From Acidobacteriota bacterium (GTDB taxonomy: Bacteria > Acidobacteriota > Aminicenantia > UBA2199): a DNA stretch of 35,626 nucleotides. Positions 17,005 to 23,895 of the stretch are shown here, piece after piece. Position numbers and translations under genes: made by a program. Positions within the stretch are counted from its first letter, which is position 1. Every line of letters starts with the position of its first letter. Location of the stretch: contig JAHIKI010000097.1 in assembly GCA_018897435.1 (NCBI GenBank), positions 1 to 35,626 of the forward strand, given 5' to 3'. The notes below the pieces were generated by a model, which was not told where the DNA came from, did not search any database, and was given only the letters and a program-made list of their open reading frames with translations.

Positions 17005-17200
17005 AAAAGAACGGGGTCAGGTCTCAAAATTGAATTTAACTGTTTTTTCTTCTTCGTCATGACCCTTGGAACGTTGGCTGTTATTGATGAATGAGGTTCA
17101 CTCGGTTTTGAAAGCGAAGAGTTCGCTGTTGTTAAAGACATTACATTATCAACTGGTAATCACAAACCAAGCTGCCACCGGCAACGATCGTTGCATGATC
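17005..17200. repeat. Mosaic dispersed repeat, blocks A-B-C
   Basis: Starts with an ACGGGGTCAGGTCTCAAAA word (block A, also at 20925, 21985 and 25115) and a run TTTCTTCTTC. It continues with CTTGGAACGTTGG...GAATGAGGTTC (block B, also at 22025-22090) and ends with GACATTAC..CCAAGCTGCC (block C, also at 27650-27690). The block-A word commonly accompanies REP-associated transposase remnants, and one such remnant lies at 20981-21340. The element truncates the fnlA remnant. The rest of the gap to 17360 shows no gene; a 36-codon open frame at 17140-17250 overlaps block C and is not supported. Confidence 0.65.
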
Positions 17201-17360
17201 CTGCCAAAATTTACTCACGCTCCCCTCAGCAGATTTCAAAGAATCGCTCATTTTAATTTATACTAGAAATATTTTGCATCGATTAAATTTTCAATATAAG
17301 TATGATCGCTGTTTTTATCTGACAGCTTAATCTGAGATTTATCCACCAACCAATCGATTT

Positions 17361-17489
17361 TTAAAATGGATCATCATATCTGACACCCGATTCATTTAAA
17401 GGAGAATAATAATTGTCACATTTGTAAGCAAAGATCGCTTCTGCACTCAAAACAATATCACCATGCGCAAAACCTTGAGGGATCCACAA
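17361..17489 (-). pseudogene. C-terminal remnant of rmlC (dTDP-4-dehydrorhamnose 3,5-epimerase)
   Basis: On the minus strand, codons read LWIPQGFAHG, then a strand, then YKCDNYYSPLNESGVRYDDP and a TAA at 17361-17363. These are hallmark RmlC segments (the IPxGFAHGF strand, YKCTDYY, and the GIRWDDP loop). Only about 42 of 180 residues remain. A TAA at 17490-17492 stands where the family has a glutamine codon, and a phenylalanine after AHG is missing. It lies directly after the lipocalin-like gene and before the mosaic repeat. With the rmlB tail at 15.4 kb, it marks a lost dTDP-rhamnose-type gene set. Confidence 0.8.
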
Positions 17490-17517
17490 TTAGAGATTTC
17501 ACTGGAATAGGACGTTT

Positions 17518-18135
17518 TCAATTTGTGGTTGCCCGCACAAGTTCCCATGTTCCGCTGAGTTCGGAATTATCTGTTCTTACAAAAGTCCCGGTTATCTTAT
17601 CCTTGATTTCAAACGTACCGGTGTGAACACAACTATAGGTAGTAAGTGGAGAATAATTAATAGTGAAGGAAACATTTTCTTTTTCTACAGTGTAGGAGCC
17701 TTTAAAAACATTGCCATCTGAACGTATATATTCAAAAGTTCCTTGTTTTTTGTCGCCGGTGCAGACAAATGTTTGTGCACTCAATCTCCAATTCGCATCT
17801 GTGTTGTACTTATAACTGTATTTCCATTCTCCGGTAATATCGTACTCGGTTTCCTCGGTTTTCTTGGTTTTAAAGACAACCAGGACCAGGACGGCCGCCA
17901 CAACGACTGCACCAGCGACTATGAGCCAGGGGAAGCGCTTGCTCTTTACCTTAGTGGCCTTTGTGCTGTCCCCTTCCTGTTCGAGAAAGCTGGGCGCTTG
18001 TTCAGTGCTGGCGGAACCAACTTTTTCCCGGGCCGGGGCGTTGGCGGCGTTCAAAGGCATGACCGAAACCTGCAGAAGCCAGACAAATGTTACGGTTACC
18101 AATAAAGCGATCAATTTTTGTTGCTTTTTGCTCAT
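17518..18135 (-). CDS. Membrane-anchored protein with a lipocalin-like C-terminal domain
   Basis: A 205-residue protein of unknown function. Residues about 8-30 form a hydrophobic signal or anchor. A polar linker follows, and a second strongly hydrophobic segment (FPWLIVAGAVVVAAVLVLVVF, about 68-88) is bounded by lysines. The last 110 residues are rich in strands with a GEWKYSYKY start, repeated GTFE/GSYT/GTFV words and a closing SGTWELV, as in lipocalin-like or META-type small beta barrels. The start is an ATG with AGGAGG a few bases upstream. It stands alone between the rmlC remnant and a repeat array, so no operon role can be inferred. Confidence 0.75.
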   Translation of the reverse strand: MSKKQQKLIALLVTVTFVWLLQVSVMPLNAANAPAREKVGSASTEQAPSFLEQEGDSTKATKVKSKRFPWLIVAGAVVVAAVLVLVVFKTKKTEETEYDITGEWKYSYKYNTDANWRLSAQTFVCTGDKKQGTFEYIRSDGNVFKGSYTVEKENVSFTINYSPLTTYSCVHTGTFEIKDKITGTFVRTDNSELSGTWELVRATTN

Positions 18136-18194
18136 AATTCAAATCCTCCTTGTTAGTTCATAGTTTTTATATAGATTTTTCAAATGAAAGTCAA

Positions 18195-18415
18195 TAAGTG
18201 ATTAGTATATGGGTAGATGGGTAGATGAGTAGATGGGGAAGAAAGAGTGCAATAGTTTGATCCCTATGCAGCTGATTCATTTACTCATATTCCTTTGAGC
18301 TAATTGGGTAGATGAGTAGATGGGTAGATGGGTAGATGGGGGAAGAAAGAGTGCAATAGTTTGATCCCTATGCAGCTAACCCATATACTCATTTACTCAT
18401 TTACCTTTTAGGTAT
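18195..18415. repeat. GGGTAGAT/GAGTAGAT tandem repeats in hairpin units
   Basis: Two units. Each has a short tandem of 8-bp words (GGGTAGAT or GAGTAGAT), a spacer with AAGAAAGAGTGCAATAGTTTGATCCC, and a complementary-type end of CATATACTCATTTACTCATT words. The spacer between 18240 and 18270 is repeated almost exactly at 18340-18370. The units lie directly downstream of the four-helix-bundle gene and overlap its last codons at 18397-18415. The same family continues at 18755-19110 and once at 15297-15380. Confidence 0.8.
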
Positions 18416-18744
18416 TTAATTAAATTCAACAATTTCTTTCTCAAATCCTCGATTGTCTTTAAAAATTGATCTGCCTGCACGTAGTCCTGATCTCCCGCGA
18501 TAAGCAGTAGAGTTTCAACTTCTGAAATGGACCCCAGTGAAATATATAAGAAGTGAATATATTCCTTCTTGCTATTCCGGGCGGCACCTTCAGAGATATT
18601 GACCGGGATCGAAACAACAGCCCTTCGTAGTTGCGAAATCAGACCGTAAATTTCATCTTTAGGAAATTTTGCAGTTGCGGCGTATATTTGCTTAACGAAC
18701 TGCATGCTCTCTTTCCAAACGATAAGGTCTTTATGAGTTTGCAT
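18397..18744 (-). CDS. Four-helix-bundle protein (S23/IVP family)
   Basis: A 115-residue, mostly helical cytosolic protein. The start MQTHKDLIVWKESMQFVKQIY, the FPKDEIYGLISQLRRAVVSIPVNISEGAARNSKKEY core and the LGSISEVETLL helix are diagnostic of the S23/four-helix-bundle family, first described from 23S rRNA intervening sequences and common as single genes in repeat-rich genomes. Length is normal. The gene is enclosed on both sides by GGGTAGAT-type repeat units, and its last codons (LIKYLKGK) are written in the repeat vocabulary, which suggests gene and repeats move or expand together. The biochemical role is unknown. Confidence 0.88.
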   Translation of the reverse strand: MQTHKDLIVWKESMQFVKQIYAATAKFPKDEIYGLISQLRRAVVSIPVNISEGAARNSKKEYIHFLYISLGSISEVETLLLIAGDQDYVQADQFLKTIEDLRKKLLNLIKYLKGK

Positions 18745-18754
18745 TAGATTTTAT

Positions 18755-19110
18755 TAGTAGATGGGAGAAGAAGAAAGTAAATGGGTAGATGAGTAGATGG
18801 GTAGATGGGGGAAAGAAGAAAGTAAATGGGTAGATGGGTAGATGAGTAGATGGGGAAGAGAACAGCAATAGTTCGATCCCGATGTTGTTGCCTCATTTAT
18901 TCATATTCCTTTGAGCTAATTGGGTAGATGAGTAGATGGGTAGATGGGAAAGAAAGAGAGCAATAGGTCGACCCCTTTGCTGCTGCCTCATTTACCCATA
19001 TACTCATTTACTCATTTACCTCTATGCTTATTTGTAGATGGGTAGATGGGGAAGAGAACAGCAATAGTTCGATCACGATGCAATTGCCTCATCTACTCAA
19101 TTCTCATTGT
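18755..19110. repeat. Second array of GGGTAGAT hairpin repeats
   Basis: Three or so further units of the repeat family, at about 18755-18910, 18915-19025 and 19026-19110. They share tandem GGGTAGAT/GAGTAGAT words, an ACAGCAATAGTTCGATC-type spacer (18850-18880, 19040-19075) and CTCATTTAC-type ends. The phrase TTTGAGCTAATTGGGTAGATG occurs here and again at 18293-18313. There is no coding potential. Together with 18195-18415 this fills both flanks of the four-helix-bundle gene. Confidence 0.8.
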
Positions 19111-19127
19111 TGATAATCAGCATCCGG

Positions 19128-19598
19128 TTATTTCGCTTTCCAGTAGCCCTCGCGGTCACTTCCTATTCGTTCCAGCCGTCCTTCGGCCTTAAGCCTGGCT
19201 AAATGCTCCTTAATGGTATTTGGACTCTTCCCCAGCATTGAGGCGATTTCGTCCCGAGTAATCTTTGGGTTTTCCCGAAGGGCATCGAGAATCTTATCTT
19301 TGGTCACCTTTTTTCGGGTAGTTTTCTGGGTGGCCTTCTGGGTGGTTTTCTGGGTGACCTTGAATAGGAAGGGAAATGTACTGGCCTTGATCTGATTCAG
19401 CCATTGCTGGACAGTTTCTTTGCCAAGCTGGATGCCATTGATGTTTCCAGTATTTTTGACGCCAACAATGACAGTCCCGCCTTTTGTGTTGGCAAAAGCA
19501 GTCAGGGTTTCAATCGTTGCCTGATCAAAGGTGGTTTTGAACTCGACCACTTCGGATTCACCTTTTTTCAAGAGATCCAGGACAAACTGTTTATTCAT
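19128..19598 (-). CDS. Shortened AlbA_2/Schlafen-type protein with winged HTH
   Basis: A 156-residue protein. Residues 1-72 are the start of an AlbA_2 (divergent AAA-4) domain, with ESEVVEFKTTFDQATIETL, the AFANTKGGTVIVGVKNTG core and WLNQIK. At about residue 75 the sequence jumps to a VTQKTTQKATQKTTRKK low-complexity linker. It then has a winged HTH (KDKILDALRENPKITRDEIASMLGKSPNTIKEHLARLKAEGRLERIG) and a GYWK end. In full-length relatives of about 400-480 residues the AlbA_2 core continues and a middle region precedes the TQKTTQK linker, so about 250-300 residues are missing in frame. It may be a deleted but open gene or a genuine mini-regulator. Confidence 0.75.
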   Translation of the reverse strand: MNKQFVLDLLKKGESEVVEFKTTFDQATIETLTAFANTKGGTVIVGVKNTGNINGIQLGKETVQQWLNQIKASTFPFLFKVTQKTTQKATQKTTRKKVTKDKILDALRENPKITRDEIASMLGKSPNTIKEHLARLKAEGRLERIGSDREGYWKAK

Positions 19599-19706
19599 TT
19601 CGATTTATCATTTGTCCTTATACCCAGCGGTTTTGCTCGTCAGGGAAGAGATCTCAAATATATAGTCATCAAAATAATATATCTTCGGCATCAGCGAACG
19701 AACCAT

Positions 19707-20780
19707 TTACCTTGTTTCATAATTCTTTTCCAGCCAGGTCCGATATTCCCCGCTCTTGATATGTTCGATCCATTCAGGATTGGCCAGGTACCAAGTGACC
19801 GTTCGGTCCAGGCCCTCCGCAAACGTGACCGCCTGCTTCCAACCCAGTTCGTTTTTAATTTTGTCGCAGTTGATGGCATAGCGGCGATCATGGCCGGGGC
19901 GGTCGTTGACAAAGGTGATCAGCTTTTTATAATATTCCCTGGGCTTGTTATTCTTTTCGGCCACTTTTTCGCAGAGAAGATTAACCAATTCGATGTTCGT
20001 CCATTCGTTCTCACCGCCGATGTTGTAGGTTTCCCCATGCCGGCCTTTTTTCAGGATAGCGTAAATCGCGCTGCAGTGGTCTTCGACGAAAAGCCAGTCG
20101 CGGACGTTCTTGCCATCGCCGTAGACCGGCAGCGGCTTTTCCTCCAGCATGTTCAGGATCATCAAGGGGATCAGTTTCTCGGGAAAATGAAAGGGGCCGT
20201 AGTTATTCGAACAGTTGGATATTGTGACCGGCAGGTGATACGTATAGAAATAAGCGGAAACCAGGTGGTCGGAAGCCGCCTTGGAGGCCGAATAGGGGCT
20301 GCGCGGGGCGTAGGGGGTGTTTTCATGAAAGAAATCGGTCTCCCCCAAGCTGCCGTACACTTCGTCGGTGGAGACGTGGTGAAAGAGTACATCCTGCCTG
20401 GCACCCCAGACCTTTTTGGCAGCTTCCAGGAGGGTGAATGTGCCGACGATGTTGGTCTGGATGAATTCCTTCGGCCCGAATATGGACCGGTCGACGTGCG
20501 ATTCGGCGGCAAAATTTACGACCGTATCAATAGAATACTTTTCAACAACAGCGGAGATCTTCTCATGGTCGCAGATATCGGCTTTTTCAAAGAAATAGCG
20601 CGTCCCGCCATGCTCCTTTTCGATATCCGAAAGGTTTTCCGGGTTACCGGCATAGGTGAGCTTGTCAACGTTGATAACGGTCCCCGTGAAATCCGCTTGC
20701 TTGAACAGGTAATGGATAAAGTTCGAGCCGATAAAGCCAGCGCCTCCTGTCACGAGAAGGGTCGAAGCTGAAGAAGCCAT
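19707..20780 (-). CDS. rmlB: dTDP-glucose 4,6-dehydratase
   Basis: A 357-residue extended SDR, converting dTDP-glucose to dTDP-4-keto-6-deoxyglucose in the cytosol. Seen: TGGAGFIGSNFIHYLF (NAD site, residues 11-26), NFAAESHVDRSI, the FHHVSTDEVYGSLG segment with the catalytic Thr-Asp-Glu triad, YSASKAASDHLV (Tyr-Lys), SNNYGPFHFPEKLIPL and GKNVRDWLFVEDHC. Length is right and all key residues are present. The other genes of the dTDP-rhamnose route (rmlA, rmlD) are not in the window and rmlC is only a remnant. The gene is separated from the sugar cluster by the four-helix and AlbA genes and repeats, so it may be read from its own promoter. Confidence 0.94.
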   Translation of the reverse strand: MASSASTLLVTGGAGFIGSNFIHYLFKQADFTGTVINVDKLTYAGNPENLSDIEKEHGGTRYFFEKADICDHEKISAVVEKYSIDTVVNFAAESHVDRSIFGPKEFIQTNIVGTFTLLEAAKKVWGARQDVLFHHVSTDEVYGSLGETDFFHENTPYAPRSPYSASKAASDHLVSAYFYTYHLPVTISNCSNNYGPFHFPEKLIPLMILNMLEEKPLPVYGDGKNVRDWLFVEDHCSAIYAILKKGRHGETYNIGGENEWTNIELVNLLCEKVAEKNNKPREYYKKLITFVNDRPGHDRRYAINCDKIKNELGWKQAVTFAEGLDRTVTWYLANPEWIEHIKSGEYRTWLEKNYETR

Positions 20781-20794
20781 ATTACTTTGTTCTC

Positions 20795-20970
20795 ATAAGA
20801 CTAAAATTCCAAATCACAAGCACCAAATTCCAAATAAATTCCAAGTTCCAAATTCCAATGAACCAAACAAAGGCGCTTCCATTTTATTTTGATTTTTCGA
20901 TGATTGAGGAAAATATCTTTTCAATTCAGGTCTCAAAATTAGATTTAACTGTCTTTTCTTCTTCATCAAG
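20795..20970. repeat. CCAAATTCCAA low-complexity run and block-A repeat
   Basis: The leader of rmlB holds a CCAAATTCCAAGTTCCAAATTCC-type run (20800-20862), the same vocabulary as at 172-205. It is followed by the block-A word CAGGTCTCAAAATTAGATTT with TCTTTTCTTCTTC (20927-20967). No gene is seen in these 200 bp. Confidence 0.65.
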
Positions 20971-20980
20971 GCGAGGGGTC

Positions 20981-21340
20981 TCAACATTTGACACCGCCCA
21001 GTACAACCTCTAACCTGCTTATCATCATCTTCAATTGCTGATCTTCTCCGGCTTTCAATTCCAACCTCCGGCTTGCCTGCGATACCGCCGCATCCCTTAT
21101 CCCGAAACGTTCTCCAATTTCCTTTAGCTTCGCCCCGCTATACTTCCGGCAGAAAAAGATGCTCACCTTTCTTGTCAAATCTCCATTTTCGCCAAGTTCC
21201 ATTTTGACTGCACTTACGATCTCATCCAGCGAAGGCCAGGATGTCAGCTTCTTCACAGCAGGGACATTACGCTCTGCGCGTCGCTCTCCCAGATGCTTTT
21301 TCGAAACTTCCCGTGCAAACTCCAGAGTTTGTTGGGTTTA
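20981..21340 (-). pseudogene. C-terminal remnant of a REP-associated (RAYT/Y1) transposase
   Basis: From a TAA at about 21341 the minus strand stays open through FAREVSKKHLGERRAERNVP, PSLDEIVSAVKMEL, then RKVSIFFCRKYSGAKLKEIGERFGIRDAAVSQASRRLE to a stop at 20981. This matches the C-terminal region of transposase_17-type proteins, where a PSLEEIV helix is followed by a DnaA-like HTH with LKEIG-FGI--AAVSQA. The N-terminal HUH/Y1 catalytic domain is absent. A GTG at 21256 could start a 91-residue protein, but nothing supports that. The block-A repeat word at 20927-20967 directly follows its end, as expected for the boundary of such an element. Confidence 0.75.
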
Positions 21341-21377
21341 TAGAGAAAACTCTTGAGATCCGGATATATGCAATCTT

Positions 21378-21752
21378 TCAAAGCGACCATAAACTGATTT
21401 TTTCAATATAGACAAAATCTTTCTTATTGCCTGTATAAAGCTGTAGATCTCGGTTTATCGAAGTTGCGGCAATCAAGGCATCCGGAATCTGCAGCCTGTG
21501 GCTTTTTGCATATCGTTCAATAAGTCCTGTGGCCGTAACGGAGATTCTCTCGTCGATTTGAAATATTAGAATGGACGACAGATGACGTTTTATCTTCTTG
21601 AGTTCAGCCTTGTTCAAAGCGCCGTAATAAAGTTCCATTACCGTGACGACGCTGACAGCTATCCGCTCCAGTCCGATTTCCTCTATCTCCCGAATGACTA
21701 TCGGATTCTTTTTCAGGGCTTCAATGATGACGTTCGTGTCGCACAGAATCAT
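21378..21752 (-). CDS. vapC: PIN-domain ribonuclease toxin (VapC family)
   Basis: About 124 residues. The start MILCDTNVIIEAL carries the first conserved aspartate of the PIN domain. VTVMELYYGALNK supplies the conserved glutamate, and IPDALIAATSINRDLQLYTGNKKDF has the remaining acidic residues and the usual T-N-DF ending. Such enzymes cleave tRNA or rRNA and are held inactive by the paired antitoxin. The frame is open to 21821, but the ATG at 21752 gives the family-typical start and lies 7 bp after the stop of the upstream small gene. Length is normal, and no residue of the acidic site appears to be missing. Confidence 0.9.
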   Translation of the reverse strand: MILCDTNVIIEALKKNPIVIREIEEIGLERIAVSVVTVMELYYGALNKAELKKIKRHLSSILIFQIDERISVTATGLIERYAKSHRLQIPDALIAATSINRDLQLYTGNKKDFVYIEKISLWSL

Positions 21753-21759
21753 CTTTGAG

Positions 21760-21966
21760 TTACCGCCATGCTTTTTGTCTGATATCCGCAATGGAAATGT
21801 CTCGATTTTCCCATATGCCAAACAATTTCCTTAAATCGCCTTTTCTTGATATTGTTGACACTTCTTTTTCTTCGCTTTCAACATCAATAAAATTGATCTC
21901 ATTCAAAAAGCTAACTAGCGCGTTTATTTTTGTATCATCTTTGACGTGAATAACTATTCTTTGCAT
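21760..21966 (-). CDS. Probable antitoxin partner of the PIN toxin
   Basis: A 68-residue protein beginning MQRIVIHVKDDTKINALVSFL. The start is set by GGAGG five bases before the ATG at 21966; the in-frame ATG at 22029 lies inside a repeat and is not credible. The N-terminal half is a short strand-helix unit, and the C-terminal half (RKGDLRKLFGIWENRDISIADIRQKAW) ends in the WENRDIS-DIR pattern often seen in small antitoxins upstream of PIN toxins. No clear AbrB, ribbon-helix-helix or Phd signature is visible. Antitoxin function is inferred from size, tight coupling to the toxin gene and that C-terminal pattern. Confidence 0.75.
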   Translation of the reverse strand: MQRIVIHVKDDTKINALVSFLNEINFIDVESEEKEVSTISRKGDLRKLFGIWENRDISIADIRQKAWR

Positions 21967-21984
21967 GTTAACCTCCATAGAATG

Positions 21985-22280
21985 GGACGGGGTCAAAATT
22001 GGATTTAACTGTCTTTTCTTCTTCATCATGAATCTTGGAACGTTGGTTGTTATTTATGAATGAGGTTCGCTCAGCGTTGAAAGCGAAGAGTTTGATGTTG
22101 AAGAGCAAGAGTTCGAAACGGCGTAGGGGCGATCCACCAGCGTTTCGCCTGGCGGATGATTTAAGCTGCCGCCGTTGGCTACTTGCGTAGACTCAACCTT
22201 ATTTTTAAAAATGAAAAACATCTCTCCATAAATCAAGTAATTTTATTAACACAAAACCTTTTTTTTGTCAAATTTTGTTT
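21985..22280. repeat. Mosaic dispersed repeat, blocks A-B-C-D
   Basis: The longest copy of the mosaic. It carries block A (GACGGGGTCAAAATTGGATT, 21985-22020), block B (CTTGGAACGTTGGTTG...AATGAGGTTCGCTC, to about 22090), part of block C (AAGCTGCCGCCGTTGGC at 22163) and block D (an AT-rich run with AAAAATGAAAAACA and ending TTTTTTTTGTCAAATTTTG at 22275). Blocks C-D recur at 27677-27795 in the same orientation, so the pair forms direct repeats around the intervening toxin-antitoxin genes. A 60-codon open frame across it is not supported. Confidence 0.7.
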
Positions 22281-22290
22281 GCTATTGGAA

Positions 22291-22521
22291 TCACGCGAAG
22301 GCGAATGTTTCCACCTCGACCTTGCGTGTCGGTTGTGAATGCTCTTGCACCATCTTTCGGACTTTTTCTACCGTCTCACGGCTAAAAGTCGCTTCACCAC
22401 AGCGAGCGCACACCTGGGCCGGCACTTGTTCAACCAGAATAGCCTTTCCGCCTACGCGAAAGAATTCATCCACGTTTTCCTGACGAAAGACGGTATTCCC
22501 ACAAACCTCGCATTTTTTCAT
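22291..22521 (-). CDS. YgiT-type zinc-finger protein (MqsA family), copy 1
   Basis: A 76-residue protein with two CxxC zinc-binding pairs (KCEVCGNTV and VCARCGEATF) and a helical C-terminal tail (SRETVEKVRKMVQEH). This is the N-terminal zinc domain of MqsA/YgiT antitoxins without the DNA-binding HTH half. I place the start at the ATG at 22521 because GGAGG lies five bases upstream; the frame is open to 22551. Proteins of this size usually follow a small toxin gene (DUF4258 or MqsR type), but the DNA just upstream holds only a GxxExxY remnant, so it is an orphan here. A near-identical copy lies at 26326-26556. Confidence 0.85.
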   Translation of the reverse strand: MKKCEVCGNTVFRQENVDEFFRVGGKAILVEQVPAQVCARCGEATFSRETVEKVRKMVQEHSQPTRKVEVETFAFA

Positions 22522-22623
22522 AGCGGCCTCCGTTTCCGATATTCTTGCCATTGCCGCGGATCCGCTAAGAAAAAGAATTGGGGAATTTCACCACGGAGGC
22601 ACGGAGATGAGAAAAAAGAGGAG

Positions 22624-22674
22624 ATTTTGTCAAATTCAAGAATAGCGAGGAGCTAATCTCAAATTTGACAAAAT
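22624..22674. repeat. 51-bp insertion with 13-bp inverted repeat
   Basis: Relative to the second copy of this region (26665), copy 1 carries about 51 extra bases here. They are bounded by ATTTTGTCAAATT (22624-22636) and its perfect complement AATTTGACAAAAT (22662-22674). The same TTTTGTCAAATT word ends block D at 22264-22276 and 27779-27791. Confidence 0.75.
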
Positions 22675-22704
22675 TGTTTGTAGGTGGGAGAAAGATGAGA
22701 GATT

Positions 22705-22791
22705 TCATAGCACCATCCGTTTCAGCTCCTGTTTAAGAGTCGGAACATTGAAATTGATCAGCAACCCAACCCGGCACCTGGTAAGTTTCAT
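22705..22791 (-). pseudogene. C-terminal remnant of a GxxExxY protein
   Basis: The minus strand reads MKLTRCRVGLLINFNVPTLK followed by QELKRMVL and a TGA at 22705. It matches the last 25-30 residues of GxxExxY proteins (the YMKLT-LKVGLLINFN-LK-GIKR pattern). The upstream 95 residues are replaced by a dispersed repeat starting at 22794. A shorter tail of the same gene type is found in the second copy of the block at 26689-26718. Confidence 0.75.
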
Positions 22792-22793
22792 AG

Positions 22794-22853
22794 GGGGAGC
22801 TACAGGGGTCAGATCTCCAGAATCCGGAAATCATCTTCGGCCCTCACCTTGGC
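22794..22853. repeat. 60-bp dispersed repeat, copy 1
   Basis: GGGGAGCTACAGGGGTCAGA..., ending ...GGCCCTCACCTTGG, is identical over nearly its whole length to 23458-23518. It lies directly against the truncated GxxExxY tail. Bases 22855-22925 after it are a G-rich low-complexity stretch (GGGAAGCGG, GGGAAAGCGG words) with no gene. Confidence 0.8.
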
Positions 22854-22933
22854 GTGGAACGGGGTCAGAGGGAAGCGGCAAGCGGTTAGGGGAAAGCGGT
22901 AAGAGGAGAGAGGGAAGGGGGGAAGTCATGATC

Positions 22934-23167
22934 TTAATTTACCTCGGCAAGTAGCGAAAAATATTCTTCGCGACTTATATTGGCTGAACGCAGATTGTTC
23001 TTGATAATAAACACCGGAATCTCTCGCCAGTCAGGGATCACAATAGGCCTTGCAACACCGTCTTTCGTATAAACGTAGTGATCACCCTCTATTCTGACAC
23101 AAGAGAAACCGGCTCTTTCAAAAACCCGCATCAGCTTTCGTGCCGGTATAGGCGATATTTTTGGCAT
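22934..23167 (-). CDS. hicA: HicA/YcfA-type mRNA interferase toxin
   Basis: A 77-residue protein with the double-stranded-RNA-binding fold of HicA. PARKLMRVFERAGFSCVRIEGDH contains the first helix and the catalytic-region histidine (GDHYVY, the G-S/D-H position). VIPDWREIPVFIIKNNLRSANISREEYFSLL gives the conserved final helix. It cleaves mRNA when not bound by HicB. The ATG follows the hicB stop without any gap (TAAATG), so the two are translationally coupled. The order here is antitoxin first, toxin second. Length is normal and no truncation is seen. Confidence 0.92.
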   Translation of the reverse strand: MPKISPIPARKLMRVFERAGFSCVRIEGDHYVYTKDGVARPIVIPDWREIPVFIIKNNLRSANISREEYFSLLAEVN

Positions 23168-23437
23168 TTAACCATGAACTGACATGAGTTCGGTAGCAAT
23201 TAGACGTGGTGTCAGCCAATCTCCAAATCCATCTTTCTCATACCCCGATTCGCTCAAAATCTCTTCTAAAGTACCCTTTTTTTCAGCTTCTTCGAGAAAC
23301 AAACGAACCGCAGTCTTCAGATTAATACGGGCATCATCAACAGTGCCGCCGCAACTGGAAACATCAAGTTTTGGCGAGTAGGCCACATAAGTGTTGCCTT
23401 CTTGAAAAACCATACTGTCAAATTCCAGATTAATCAT
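23168..23437 (-). CDS. hicB: HicB-type antitoxin
   Basis: An 89-residue protein. The EGNTYVAYSPKLDVSSCGGTVDDARINLKTAVRLFLEEAEKKG stretch is the HicB partial RNase-H-like fold (Y-A-P-LDVSS-G-T--EA--NL--A). The C-terminal 25 residues lack a recognisable HTH or ribbon-helix-helix, so its DNA-binding ability is unclear. An AGGAGG-type ribosome site lies before the ATG at 23437. The upstream DNA is the second copy of a 60-bp repeat. Confidence 0.9.
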   Translation of the reverse strand: MINLEFDSMVFQEGNTYVAYSPKLDVSSCGGTVDDARINLKTAVRLFLEEAEKKGTLEEILSESGYEKDGFGDWLTPRLIATELMSVHG

Positions 23438-23457
23438 TTCAAAACCTCCTTAAGAAA

Positions 23458-23518
23458 TTGGGGAGCTACAGGGGTCAGATCTCCAGAATCCGGAAATCAT
23501 CTTCGGCCCTCACCTTGG
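23458..23518. repeat. 60-bp dispersed repeat, copy 2
   Basis: Same sequence as 22794-22853 and in the same orientation. The two copies flank the hicBA pair as direct repeats about 660 bp apart. Its right end overlaps the last codons of a small transposase-like remnant. Confidence 0.8.
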
Positions 23519-23614
23519 CAAAGCCATTTTTCTTAATTCTTCCTTCACCCTCGTTACCAATTTTTCCACGTGATAAAAAACATGCGCATACCCTACCCGC
23601 AACTGTCGTGCCAT
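23510..23614 (-). pseudogene. Possible N-terminal remnant of a REP-associated transposase
   Basis: A 34-codon minus-strand frame opens MARQLRVGYAHVFYHVEKLV. REP-associated Y1 transposases typically begin MAR-LR-EY-GAFYHV, so the first 16 residues fit. The remainder (TRVKEELRKMALPR) does not continue the family pattern, and the catalytic HUH motif is missing. A longer frame on the same strand (23475-23756) has no family resemblance. Tentative. Confidence 0.4.
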
Positions 23615-23700
23615 GTTTACGTTTTAACATATTCAGCAGCTTCATCAACCTGATTTCCAGATTCTGGATTCTTGCCTCTTCCTGCTGACCCCAATGGCCG

Positions 23701-23895
23701 TCACTTTTCACTTTTTTTAATTTCCTTATACAACTTAGCCACCGATTTCCCCGCAAAAAGTTCCTCTTTTACTTTCAGGTAATCCATTTTCTGCGCCAGG
23801 TTCTCCCTGATGAAAATGGCCGCTTTGGTAATGCCCATCCGCTTGATGAGCGTCTGAACCGCTTCACTTCTGACCGCTTCACTGGAAGGAACCAT
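23701..23895 (-). CDS. Small helical protein of unknown function
   Basis: A 64-residue, largely helical protein (SSEAVRSEAVQTLIKRMGITKAAIFIRENLAQ, then a KEELFAGKSVAKLYKEI helix). I do not recognise a family with certainty. Its ATG overlaps the stop of the AbiEii-type gene (TAATG), so it is co-translated as the third gene of that set, and it may be an accessory or antitoxin-like component. Stop at 23701, with no further gene for 80 bp. Confidence 0.6.
   Translation of the reverse strand: MVPSSEAVRSEAVQTLIKRMGITKAAIFIRENLAQKMDYLKVKEELFAGKSVAKLYKEIKKSEK

Noticed and set aside
18195..19110. CRISPR array
   Set aside because: The 8-bp tandem words and irregular hairpin units have no constant repeat of 24-40 bp with unique spacers, and no cas gene is near.
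19404..20771. A 455-codon plus-strand open frame
   Set aside because: It lies antisense to rmlB and the AlbA/HTH gene, which carry clear family motifs. It is a composition-driven shadow.
22054..22236. A 60-codon minus-strand frame as a small gene
   Set aside because: It lies wholly inside the mosaic repeat blocks B-D and is not conserved in the other copies.
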